From Tetracentron sinense (Eukaryota > Streptophyta > Magnoliopsida > Trochodendrales > Trochodendraceae): a stretch of 64,000 nucleotides of DNA. The notes under the pieces were generated by a model. It saw nothing but the letters and a program-made list of their open reading frames with translations, was not told the DNA's origin and ran no database searches. This document shows positions 37,068-47,157 of the stretch, in pieces. The position numbers and the translations under genes are program-made. The stretch's first letter is position 1. Each line of letters opens with the position of its first letter. The stretch is taken from positions 1,922,001 through 1,986,000 of the forward strand of contig CM026553.1 in the NCBI GenBank assembly GCA_015143295.1. Reading direction: 5' to 3'.

Positions 37068-39646
37068 TGTAGAGCCCTGGACCTTTTCACATTTAATGCA
37101 TGACACTTTCGTTGCCATTTTGCCTTTAAAGAGGTATAATTAATAAATAAGGAAGAAATTGGAAATTCCAACATGTCAGAAATGTTCCTTTTCGAAGTAC
37201 GAACCCAACGCAAGTTGAATCGTCAAAATCGGACGAACGAGTCAAAAGATATGGCCAAAACAGTCTGGACCTGCAGGCGATCGTAGCTTGGAAGGCACTA
37301 AGGACGTAGCTCTGATAACGTGCTCTGACAACGTGCTCTGATAAGGCACAGACAACGCATAGACAACGTACTCTGATAACGTAGCTCTAGCTCTGATAAC
37401 GTATACGTTGTGCATCCATTATGCAACAGACAACGGGTACGTCGTGCAGTAGACAACGTGTACGTTGTACAGCAAACAACGTGTACGTTGTACAGCTCAC
37501 GACGGGCACGTTGTACATAAGACAACGGACAACGAGCTCAGCACTATGCACAACACAACGTGACAATGGGTTCGGCACCCTTCACAGCACAACGTACTCG
37601 GCACTATTCACAGCACAACGTGTTCAGCACTATTCACAGCACAACGTGTTTGGCACTATTCACAGCACAACGTGTTCGGCACTATTCATAGCACAACGTG
37701 TTTGGCACTATTCACAGCACAACGTGTTTGGCACTATTCACAGCACAACGTGTTTGGCACTATTCACAGCACAACGTGTTTGGCACTATTCACAGCTCAA
37801 CGTGTTCGGCACTCGTGTTTTTGCAGAAATTTCAGTAAGGGTATTATGGTCTTTTGGTCGGTTCACTCTTACCTTAAGAGTTTAACCCGAGCCTTTAGGG
37901 CTCATTCTCAACACTTAGAGGATTTGGGGGATTAGAAGAGAGGAGAAAGGGTTTCCTAAGCTAGGGTTTTACTTTTGGAGAAGAATCAAAGGGGTTTTGA
38001 GACCCTAGATCACTTCAAGTCCGGTTTTTCTCCAAGATCACGGCTCAAGCACTCGTGGAGAGCGTTCCCCAAGCTAGGGCAGCACCTCACGGTCGTTTTT
38101 GGAAGGGGTTTCTTCCTCATTTCTTCAAGGTCGGTACTTTTTACTACCCTCCTAGTTATAGTTCCTCTTTTCCCTTTATTTCTTTTGATTTTCTTTCATT
38201 TACACATGTGCTATGAGATGGATGGTTGTGAATGGTGAATGGAGATGGAATGGGCGATTGGATGCCAAGGGTTGTGTTGTGATGATTAAAATGGGGAGGG
38301 CATTGTATCCATAATAAACACACCTTTATGATTTGAGTAGACTCACCTAGAAAAGCATGATTTAGGTTTAAATGAATAATGAATAATGAACACACCATGT
38401 TTGATGAAATGCCAAGGTGAATAAAATGAGTTGTAAATTAGGAAATGCATGCCTAATAAATTATGAATATTGCTAGGGCCTATGATAGTGTGTTTTCTTG
38501 CTTTCCCTAAATGATATGAATATTACATTGCTCAATCATTGATGTTATATGTGTTGTGAAATTACCCAAATGTCATATTTAAATTTAAATGCAAGTATGT
38601 ACACGGTTCCCACGAGCACGGCATGCATGACATGATTTATCGAGGTTTTCAAGAACATGGTTAGAGGTGGGACATATCCTACGATATGTTTTACCTCACT
38701 TTTCACAAGAAAACAAGAACCAACATTCCACGAGGGGTCTCCCCTCACTCACAAGTGCATATCATGAAGAAGGGCCTCCCTTCCCTCGCAAGTACATACA
38801 TATCATGAAGAAGGGTCTCCCTTCCCTCGCAAGTGCATTGCATAAAGAAGGGTCTCCCTTCCCTCTCAAGGCATCTCACAAGGATATCTCGCAAGTGTAT
38901 CTCACAAGTTACATGATCACAAGCAAGCACGCATGACATGCATGACATGACACGCTCGACAAGATCAAGTAAGACAAACACGACAAGCTTTCAAGTACGA
39001 AAAGATATTTCAAGCCAAGTCAAGTGCACGATGTTTTCAAGAGGTTTTATCGGCTTTCTACGAAATACAAGCATGATTATAAATTGCTTTACTTCCTTGT
39101 ATGATATGAATTGTTTCCGTCCAACATATATGAATTGCTCCTGATTTATGTATTGCCATTTTTATGCTATGACTATTGGTTAGTATTTGGTACCCGCTGA
39201 GTATTCCATGCTCAGCCGTACTTCTTATGTCGGCATGTTCTGAGGGAGCTGCTGCTCCATTTGATGTTTGTGCTCCTGGTCCATGGGTGGAAGAGGAGTA
39301 CGTCGAGGAGCCTTTGGAGGAACCTCCCATAGAGGGTTATCAGTAGGTGGTGTTAGATTCTGAATGGATTAGCTGTGGGTGAGCATGAGTGATTATATCC
39401 ATGTATTTTGGCGGGCATGTCCGCACTTTCTTTGTTTTGATTTCTTTGTATTAAACTTGGACCATGTGTACATACTTAGAGGTTGTTAGACTTCTGCTGT
39501 GTTTTATAGTTATGCTTCCACTGTTATCCTCTATTGTATATGCTCTATGGGTGTTTTACAGGTGGTTTGTCAAGCAAGTCATGTAAGTCATGATTTAGTC
39601 GTCCACGATTCACTCTAACTCCTAGGGTGGGTTTTGGGTCGCGACA
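37068..39646 (+). mobile_element. Element F: right LTR (2579 bp)
   Basis: Begins TGTAGAGCCCTGG and ends GGGTCGCGACA. Same layout as the left LTR, but with only about nine units of the 26-bp minisatellite (about 37570-37812). The hairpin-unit array is at about 38727-38915. Followed by AACAC, the right target-site copy, and then resumed M2 ORF1. Confidence 0.9.
37570..37812 (+). repeat. 26-bp minisatellite, F right LTR (~9 units)
   Basis: Same unit as in the left LTR but 13 or so fewer copies. The two arrays were identical at insertion, so copy number has changed since. Confidence 0.95.
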
Positions 39647-39651
39647 AACAC

Positions 39652-39930
39652 AGCTTGTTCTTATCGAAATGGAATACCATATAGGGTGGGTTCCAACACT
39701 GGATAGCTGCATTTAGAAGGCGTCATTCTGGCTTAACCAAGGTAGGTCTAAGGTGTTACCTAGTCTGTAGTATTGGGCCCAAGCGAGATGCTGATCCCGA
39801 GTTAGGGCCTCAATTATATCATGGAGGGTTTTGTCATATGCTCCTTAGGAAGTCAGGTGCACGGACCGTGGAGGCTGACTATTTGACAGAAGAATCTCTG
39901 ACGGACCTGCCATCTACCTAGACAAATATA
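39652..39930 (-). pseudogene. M2 ORF1, N-terminal part
   Basis: Minus-strand frame with AAIQCWNPPYMVFHFDKN, which precedes the TLEEIQRILG block seen on the other side of element F. Together with the target-site copies this shows that F split one frame. A fossil, with several breaks. Confidence 0.55.
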
Positions 39931-40487
39931 CAAACTCTGTGTAAGTGTACTGTGTATACAGGTGAAAGATGCAAATGATGAATCTATTTTTTTGATTATT
40001 TGATAGGATGTGACATGACACATGTGCTCTGATAGGGCAGTCGGACAGAGGTCCGGTATGCTTTACCCGGGTTATTGGGAATCGGGGGCCTATCTGGTCA
40101 AGACAAAGGATAGGTCTTAGTGAAGACCTATATATCGGGGATTTGGACCCCATGTACTATGTCAGGATGTAGGGTAGATGTGTTTTATTACAAGCATAAG
40201 TTTGGTTCATCACATGCCCTTGGGTGGGTGCTTATCGGGGTAGGATGTGCCCGAATAGTCAACCCTGATTGGGGACAGGTATAGAGTGTAAGCAGGTTAA
40301 GGTTTAGAGTATCCCTCCAGGTTGGCTGCTTGTAAACTATACTCTGGCCTAGGCTACATGTATGCATACTGGGGTGATGCAAATGTGTTCCTAAGGGTAG
40401 GGGGGATCACTTAACACCGTATATGCGACTCCCTGAAAATGGACGATTGGTGCAAGCAGAAGCTTTCAAAATTCTTTCCTGAGGGTA
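39931..40487 (-). mobile_element. M2 leader between primer-binding site and ORF1
   Basis: About 550 bp with no recognisable coding sequence on either strand. Interpreted as untranslated leader by position. Confidence 0.4.
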
Positions 40488-40506
40488 GTCACCCAGCAGG
40501 AGTAAT
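40488..40506 (-). other. Candidate primer-binding site of M2 (tRNA-Arg-like, degraded)
   Basis: On the minus strand TTACTCCTGCTGGGTGA, close to the TGGCGACTCTGCTGGGGA site used by Ogre-type elements, lies just after a possible LTR end. The match is imperfect. Confidence 0.35.
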
Positions 40507-40587
40507 TCTGCGGACCTCCAAGACTGTTAAGCCTCTGTCACTAAGGATAGTCATCCAACAGCCGTAAGCGTAATAAGCTTGGTTATG

Positions 40588-40830
40588 TTGATTGGGCCCG
40601 GTAGGCCAAGGTTGAAGCCTGGTAGGCTTAGGGTTAGGCTCGGTAGGCCGAGGTTGGGCCCGGTAGGCCGAGAGTGAGCCCGGTAGGCTAGGGTTTGGCC
40701 CGTAGGCCAAGATTCGGCCCGGTAGGCCTAGTGTTAGGCCCGATTGTCCGATGTTAGACCCGATAGGCCAAGAGTTAATCCAGTAGGCTTGGATTTAGTC
40801 CAGTAGACTTTGGTTGGGCCCGATAGGCCT
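40588..40830. repeat. ~21-bp palindromic array in the M2 LTR
   Basis: About eleven units, each with a variant of GGCCCGGTAGGCC and a short AAGGTTG-like linker. GGCC...GGCC gives each unit dyad symmetry. Confidence 0.85.
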
Positions 40831-41362
40831 AAGTTAAAGGTCAAAATTCAAATTGTGGTCCTTAAAAGTAATTTGATGATTTCTAGGGTTTTCTCCAAAT
40901 TTTTCCAAGTTAAATGGGGCTAACCATAGTTAAGACATAGGTTTAACCATGATTAGTCCGGATAACCAAGGTTGGGCAATGCACAAAGTTGGATTTGGGT
41001 TTATATTGTCATTTGGGATTTTTCTAGAATTTTTGGGATTTTAACCAGGGTTTAAATGGGCTTAACCATGGTTAAACCAAGTGTTAACCATTGTTAAGCT
41101 CATCTAACCATGGTTAGGCATGAGCTTGCAATCAAAATTGCCATTTTTCTAAGTTTTAAAATTTGGGATTTTCTGGGATTTTTGGGAATTTTTCCATGAA
41201 GGTTAGTTTAACTAACCATGGTTAACTCTTGATCATGGTTGAGTTAACCATGGTTAAGGCAAGGGCAGGTCTGGTTAGCCTTGGGGTGGACCCCAAGCGT
41301 CACGTCAAGTCCAGTGAAGGGCTCCCATGGGCTGTGGGCCCACTGTGAAGCCCAAAAAACAC

Positions 41363-42519
41363 ACTGTCGGTAGTGGAATTATCGACAGTTTGAGGTGATT
41401 TTTCTCCAACTTTGGAGGATCATAATTCTAGTTAGGGGCATGGTTAAGGGACCCATGACCCATGGATTTGAAGTGCATGATGAGGAGAAGGTCCTGATCT
41501 AAAGTGGGCCTGATGGGATCCTCCATGTGGGCCTGGTGCGAGCCCAAAGTCCCTATAACATGAAATAATAAATGTCAGCAATAGGATTGCCGACACTTAG
41601 AACAGTTTTGGGATTTTGGCATTTTAACCCTGGTTAAGGCTAACCATGGGTCTTGAGGTCTTCAAAGGAAATGTAGGGGAGACCTAGAGGTCCAACCCTG
41701 ACCCTTGATTGGGCCCTGGGAATGCACAGGTGGGGCTCACAAGCCCTGAAACAACAAGCATTAAGGGTGTCGGTACTGAGACTACCGACACCTTGGGATT
41801 TTTACCAAAAAAAAGCAACTTGCCCTACAGGGCTGCCAATGTAAGGGGTCCAGGGGTTCCCCCATGACATGGAGGACCCCCCAAAAAGCTCAGGGCAGCC
41901 CAAAATGCTAGTGTACCTGTAAAAGGGGGTTCCTACACCTATGGAGAAGATGAGGGAGCCCCTTGTCATGGGATTTCTGCCAAAAATAAAAGGAGAAGTC
42001 CCCTGGAAGGACCAAGGCTCACAGTAGGATGCTCAAACGAAAAGAAATGGGGTAGGGGGAAGCCCTTGCCTGTTGCTCTACTGCTGAAGGTGGTGGTGGC
42101 CTGTGGTGGGCTACAACGCACGGTGGTGCTGTGGTGGCTGTGGTGACCGCACACTGGTGCAAGGGGGAGTTGGGGAAGCTTCTGGGGTTCGCCTAGAGAC
42201 CTGGGGAGAGGGTTGGAGGTCTGGAAACGGGCAAGGTTTTCGAGTATGGGGATTTGCAGATCGATTGAAGCTTGGGGGAGGTTGCCCTCTTATAGGGAAG
42301 GCCAAGGGGGACACCCCTGGTATTAGTACCGTGGTAGGTGTGCTACAGTGGCCGGAGAGGGGCCTGAGGAGGGTATGATGGTGGTTGTAGGCTTGCCTGA
42401 CTGCGCAGGGGGGTGGGTGTGCTGTAGGAAGTGAAAACCAGGGATGTCGGCAATCTGATTACCGACATCCTCCTGCCTTCGAAAGTCAGGGGTGTCGGTA
42501 ATTGGATTACCGACATCCC
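41363..42519. repeat. Five dispersed TGTCGGTA...TACCGACA hairpins in the M2 LTR
   Basis: Inverted repeats at 41363-41389, 41573-41595, 41766-41792, 42442-42470 and 42490-42519. Each has a 9-12 bp stem (perfect 10 bp at 41766-41792) and a 5-7 base loop. Stem differences are mostly G-T compatible, as if the fold rather than the sequence was kept. Confidence 0.8.
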
Positions 42520-42629
42520 TAGGCTTTAACCAAAAGGTTAGGCCCAGGCTACGCACGTGGTACTGGTTGGATTTTTGAACTTGTTGGGCCCTTGCTTGGG
42601 CCTAAACCGAGTTTTTTGGGTTTTCTAGG

Positions 42630-42900
42630 GCTTTCAGGACCTAGGATTTAAGCCCTAAGGGCCTAGGGCTTACTAGGGCTTGGATTTGGGGTTTAGGCCT
42701 TAAGGGCCTAGGGTTTGGACTAGGCTAGGCTAGGGCTAGGGCTCGGCTAGGCTAGGGCTAGGCTTAACTAGGATTGAAACCTAGGGTTTGCTAGGGTTAC
42801 ACCTAGGGTTTGTTAGGGTTACACCTAGGGCTAGGTTCTATGGTTAGGTTTAACTAGGGTTAAAACCTAGGGTTTGCTAGGGTTTTTCCTATGGTCAAAG
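42630..42900. repeat. Degenerate CCTAGGGTTTG/TAGGGTTACA repeats
   Basis: Irregular runs of TAGGGTTT and GGCTAGGGC-like words. On the minus strand these read AAACCCTA, like plant telo-box motifs, and they lie in the U3 part of the M2 LTR. Not a true telomeric array. Confidence 0.6.
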
Positions 42901-42976
42901 GACCTTGGCTAAGGATTAACCATGATTAAGAGGCTTAACAATGATTAGCTAGTGGTATAAAAATTGGGTGCTTACA

Positions 42977-44479
42977 GTCATCTTCAGTTTGTTCCCTAAT
43001 TTGGCTTCATCAGTCCTTTTCTCCAAATATATATACTTACTGTTCCATTTATAGTCAGGTGTGGCACTTCCTTGTGTTTTAATGCTCGTTGCGTTTTGCA
43101 GCGAAGAGATTCTGATGGAATCTCAGTCATTTGAGTCTCTCAAGTCTGCCAAATCCATGACACAGTTATAACAGATTCTGTCTTTTGAGTTTCCCAAGTC
43201 CCTCGCGATCCAAGGAAGTCAAAACTAATCCATGGAACACGTTCTAATTTTTCTTTATTGGGTCCCACCTCTCATCACAACTATATGTTCTTCAACTCCA
43301 ATGACATAACGCTCCATTCATACTCCTCCATTGGGACTGATAAATTGCTTGTCTTTGGATCAAATTGTAAAGAAAGATACACCAAACACTAATCTTCTAT
43401 TCTCATAATAATAAAAAAAATAAAATAAAAAAATATCTAAGCTTCCATGGTCGACTTAGATCACTAAGTGAGAGAGAGAATTTGATTTGAATTGATTGAT
43501 ATTGGTTACATGATTTATAGTAACTCTAAAGAGAGTTTATATATATACATGTATATATTTATATACATGAGAGACTTTATAAAAAAGTAAATTAACCTAA
43601 TCTTATTTTCATATATATTGGGTAAGAAAACATTAGAAATAGTTACAAGGATTCCATATGTTCACACATGACCCATTAGAGGACAAACAGCATAGCCTCC
43701 GAGAAAATATCGCAAGTTGGGTCATTAGAGGACAAACAACATAGCCTCCGAGAAAATATCGCTAGTCTAGCTAACTTACGAGTCATTCTGTCATCATTTC
43801 TATTTACATGACAAAGAACTATGTTGACAAAATTCTTCCTACAGTGCTAATGTCGAAAATGATGGCAATGCACCTCCCCTATTCAAGCCCTATCCAATTT
43901 TCATTCAAATTCAAATCGATTAAATGTATCTCATCACACTTTATTTTGTACTCTATAATATATGTGATGTGTAATGAAGATGGTGGGCTTCAAATGGGCC
44001 AGTGAAAGTGGCATTTGATGCAGCTGAATCAAATCTCACTCAAATTCAATTCTAATCGATTAGATTAGTGATGATGAGACTGGATGTATCAGACTTTATG
44101 TATTGTTCTCTATAATACTTTGGCATCCGATTGTCTCTGGCAAATGTGTCTCGGGCTCTCACAAATCATGATGATAAAAAGGGGAGAGATATCAAGTGGT
44201 TAGAAGTAAAACATACGGGGAGAAAATGAAATGACTTCTATTTAGAAAATCTTTTTAGAAAGAAATTCAATCCTTGGAGTTAATGAATTTTAATTAGGGT
44301 TAAATATCTATTTTTTAAAAATATCTTTTTCTATAACACAAGGATAGGTGGGGGTGAATCTTAACCACAGTTAAGGGATGCCAAAAGGGACATGTGGCAG
44401 AGTTAGTGGCGTAACCGGACTTCCCCAAGTCCGGTTACAACTGGAGAGAATCATGAGTCTATTTTTAATCCCTGATTAA
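42977..44479. other. Host intergenic DNA, AT-rich
   Basis: No coding domain recognised on either strand. It contains a two-copy 49-bp tandem duplication (43674-43722 and 43723-43765, CATTAGAGGACAAACA start). Near 44337-44418 there is a decayed half of the foldback family described at 44489, with TTAACCACAGTTAAGGG and GGGACATGTGGC. Confidence 0.5.
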
Positions 44480-44852
44480 TTAGTATTTGGCTCAGGATCC
44501 TCTCGACTTCAACTCAAGAGAATCTCTCGAGTTCAAACCCCTAGAGGTCGCCACGTGTCTCCCTTGACACCCCTTAACCATGGGTAAGGTTCACCCACCC
44601 CTAGGGTTCACTCATCCATCCTTGATTTTTTTTTTAAAATATTAAATCTTTTTTTTAAACTAAAATTTTTTTTTATAATATTAAAAAATCTCTAAAAACA
44701 GTTTTTTTAATTTAAAAAATAATAATTAATATATAAAAAAAAAAAACCAAGGTTGGGTGGGTGAACTTTACCCATGGTTAAGGGGTGTCAAAGGAGACAC
44801 GTGGCGACCTCTAGGGGTTGGAACTCGAGAGGATCCTGAGCCTTAGTATTTT
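44480..44852. mobile_element. Mutator-like MITE (355 bp) with 9-bp target-site duplication
   Basis: The element at 44489-44843 begins GGCTCAGGATCCTCTCGA and ends with its reverse complement. The inverted arms are about 90-110 bp and highly similar, and an A/T-rich centre separates them. It is flanked by the perfect 9-bp direct repeat TTAGTATTT (44480-44488 and 44844-44852). Long terminal inverted repeats with a 9-bp duplication are the mark of Mutator-like elements. There is no coding capacity. Each arm carries GCCACGTGTC (G-box/ABRE-like). The right end lies ~160 bp from the stop codon of the transporter gene, in or near its 3' region. Confidence 0.85.
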
Positions 44853-45001
44853 ACCATCACACCTTACCAACTAAGCAACACCGCCAAGACTTACTCGTGA
44901 TCGAAGAGTTATTTACCTTATAAGTCTGTTAGATCTATGGGTGCAAATAATAGGTTCAATTAATTGACTAACTCAACAGAAAGCAAGCAGTGAATTAAGT
45001 T

Positions 45002-46546
45002 CTACACACGATAATCCGCATTACATGTATTAATGACCTTGTGCTCTTGTTCATCCATGGTATCACAAAGGGTCCCACCCCTGGTCTCAGGCAAAGAAGC
45101 CGCAAACAAGCCACAGCACCCTATCACCAATCCAAACACCCCATAAGATAAGAAGCCGTCTTTCCTCCCAGCAGCCACCAACACGGGGCTAAACACCCCA
45201 CCAAACACGAGCGCTTGCCTCACCATCGACAAGGCAGAGTTCCTCACACACGTGGGAAACAATTCTAATGTGTAGATCAGCAACACGTTAAACGCGGTGC
45301 ACGCACTGAAGAAGGACACCAGCTCCATCACTATCTGCCATCCTCCATCCACGAAGACGCACGTCAAACTGCATATCCCACTCACCGTAGTAAACACAAT
45401 CACTGCACTTCTCCTGTTCAACCTCCCTATCAGAAAAAATGTGGCCAACGATGCCGGTAGCTCCGATAAGGCGTTTAGTGCCACGCTCAGGTAGAGATTG
45501 AAGGCCAAGTTTCCCACACCCAATGGCATGCCGTAGTACACCATCCCGATTCCAAAGCCGACCACCATGACCCCTGATAATCGCCAAAAAGCCCATTTCT
45601 TCTCCCATAACATCTTGATTGCCGAGTACAAATCAACGTTCCATGTCTCTTGTTCGATTAAAACTTCGGAGAAGCTAAAGCTTAAGCAACTCTGATTCGC
45701 TGAAGCGATACTTTTCAAGGTCTCGATCGCTTCTTCCTTGCGCCCACGCACGAAGAGCCATCTCGGAGACTCTCGCGCCACAAAATGAATTAATGCAGAG
45801 TAGCAGACTGCAGGTAAGGAGGTCCATAGATAGAGAGTCCGCCATGACGAACCTCTATTTAGATAAGCCATGGCTGGTAAGGATAAGAAGCCGAGCGTGA
45901 AACAGAAGAATCCGATGATACCCACTTCACTGCGCCATCGTCTCCCGACGATCTCGGTCGATAACACGAGAGCGCAAGTTCCAATGGTTGCGCGACCAAA
46001 CCCGCTAACGAACCTCAAGGCTGAGTAGACCCATATGTTGGGGGAAAACACGGTTAAAACACCGGCCAAGGACATGACCAGACATGAAAGGAAGAGCATG
46101 TTCTTGCGACCGAGTGACGAGTCAGCAAGTGTGGCCAGAACGAGTCCACCCGCGAGGCAACCCATGAAGAAAGACGATGCCGGGAGCCCCCCGACGATGG
46201 GGCCAGCGCATGCGATGTCCCATTCCGATATGACCGACGTTCGTGTCGGCTCATCCCAGACCCATGCACTACTCTTGGGTAATCCACATGGGCTGGCGAC
46301 TGAGTTGCACAACTCGTCCGCGGAATCGGTGCAGTGCCATGCCGGCTCGGCATCAGTGAAGACGCTGATGAACGTCTGTTGTGCGTCGAAGAACCAAGCG
46401 AAAGATACAAGGACGGCTTGCAGGAATTGGGCCCATCCGAAACTGCCTATACACCGCTCGATTGTGTCATCTAGGGAGGGAAAGTGCTTCTCAAGTCGCG
46501 GAGTTTCTGAGTTTGATTGGGAGAGAAGCGGTGACGAATCGGCCAT
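45002..46546 (-). CDS. Organic cation/carnitine transporter (OCT family, MFS)
   Basis: A single uninterrupted 514-residue frame with an ATG start at 46546. It matches plant OCT proteins (closest in my judgement to the Arabidopsis OCT2/OCT3/OCT4 group), plasma- or vacuolar-membrane carriers of the major facilitator superfamily thought to move organic cations such as carnitine or polyamines. Visible marks: first membrane helix about 40-60; a large Cys-containing outside loop 64-114 (Cys at 72, 80, 87, 113), characteristic of OCT/OCTN proteins; MFS loop motif SLGRK 144-148; RFVSGFGRATIGT 178-190 with STEIVGRRWR 196-205; ESPRWL 259-264; central cytosolic loop about 265-310; ELFPTCVRNSA 428-438; LPETRG 485-490 after the last helix. 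The length is normal for the family. The lack of introns fits many plant OCT genes. It is the only intact host gene in the window. Exact substrate is not inferable. Confidence 0.93.
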   Translation of the reverse strand: MADSSPLLSQSNSETPRLEKHFPSLDDTIERCIGSFGWAQFLQAVLVSFAWFFDAQQTFISVFTDAEPAWHCTDSADELCNSVASPCGLPKSSAWVWDEPTRTSVISEWDIACAGPIVGGLPASSFFMGCLAGGLVLATLADSSLGRKNMLFLSCLVMSLAGVLTVFSPNIWVYSALRFVSGFGRATIGTCALVLSTEIVGRRWRSEVGIIGFFCFTLGFLSLPAMAYLNRGSSWRTLYLWTSLPAVCYSALIHFVARESPRWLFVRGRKEEAIETLKSIASANQSCLSFSFSEVLIEQETWNVDLYSAIKMLWEKKWAFWRLSGVMVVGFGIGMVYYGMPLGVGNLAFNLYLSVALNALSELPASLATFFLIGRLNRRSAVIVFTTVSGICSLTCVFVDGGWQIVMELVSFFSACTAFNVLLIYTLELFPTCVRNSALSMVRQALVFGGVFSPVLVAAGRKDGFLSYGVFGLVIGCCGLFAASLPETRGGTLCDTMDEQEHKVINTCNADYRV

Positions 46547-46552
46547 CTTGAG

Positions 46553-47157
46553 TGGATGTGAGAGTGAGTTTGAGGGGTTTTAAAGTGATTGTTTAAAGAT
46601 CCAAACTCAGCTTAGGTGGTATCTCAATTTAAAACGCAAGTGAATTCAATGAATGAGTTGGCCATTGCATGGCAAAAAGATGCCAATCTAGACTTCTCTC
46701 TATCATGGGGGAATCCTACCCGCCCACTTGCTCTGGCACAGGACCACGTGTCCTTAACTCGGGTCGTTAAAGTAGTATAAACAATATAAATCTAGGATTT
46801 TGCTCCTAAGCCCGTAAACCGCTTAGGATTCACAAAGGAAAAATAATAATAATAAATAAATATTGTACTTACGGGTCACCTTCTCAAACCCAGATAGTCC
46901 CAAAACAAAATTCATAAATATAGGATCTCGGTTCGAATTGGAATCTTTTGTAAGACCTCAACAAGGTTATTCTTGTAAAATTTAGGAGTGTCACACTTCA
47001 TCGAGGACATTTTTTTAAAATAACACCATCAGTAAGGTGTTTCCATTGTTCTTTAAAAAAAACAATTTGGACAGACGAGATTAGGTGACAAACTTTCCCA
47101 TATTAATTTATAAAGAATCATAGAAGAGGCCTCTACAAAAACCTAGAGACTCCGCTC
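46553..47157. other. OCT upstream region and AT-rich intergenic DNA
   Basis: Contains the presumed promoter and 5' leader of the OCT gene, a short AAT/AAAT low-complexity run near 46840-46860, and otherwise no recognised feature. Confidence 0.4.
46745..46752 (-). promoter_or_regulatory. G-box/ABRE-like site upstream of the OCT gene
   Basis: CACGTGTC about 200 bp upstream of the OCT start codon. This is a bZIP/bHLH-type core. Some Arabidopsis OCT genes are reported to respond to drought, cold or salt, which would fit, but a single motif is weak evidence. No clear TATA box was found; TTTAAA-like words lie nearer the start. Confidence 0.35.

Larger units (their letters stand above)
40509..42976 (-). 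mobile_element. M2 5' LTR (~2.47 kb)
   Basis: On the minus strand it starts TGTAAGCACCC (plus-strand GGGTGCTTACA ending 42976) and ends about 40509 next to the candidate primer-binding site. Inside are a ~21-bp GGCCCGGTAGGCC array (40588-40830), many TTAACCATGGTTAA-like palindromes (40860-41260), five TGTCGGTA hairpins and a CCTAGGGTTTG-rich stretch (42630-42900). No coding domain was found. The inner end is less certain than the outer. Confidence 0.5.

Noticed and set aside
42630-42900. TAGGGTT runs as an interstitial telomere
   Set aside because: Units are irregular CCTAGGGTTTG/GGCTAGGGC variants within the M2 LTR, not TTTAGGG arrays.
46035-46583. 182-codon plus-strand frame opposite the OCT gene
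   Set aside because: It is an antisense shadow of the GC-richer OCT coding sequence; no domain recognised.
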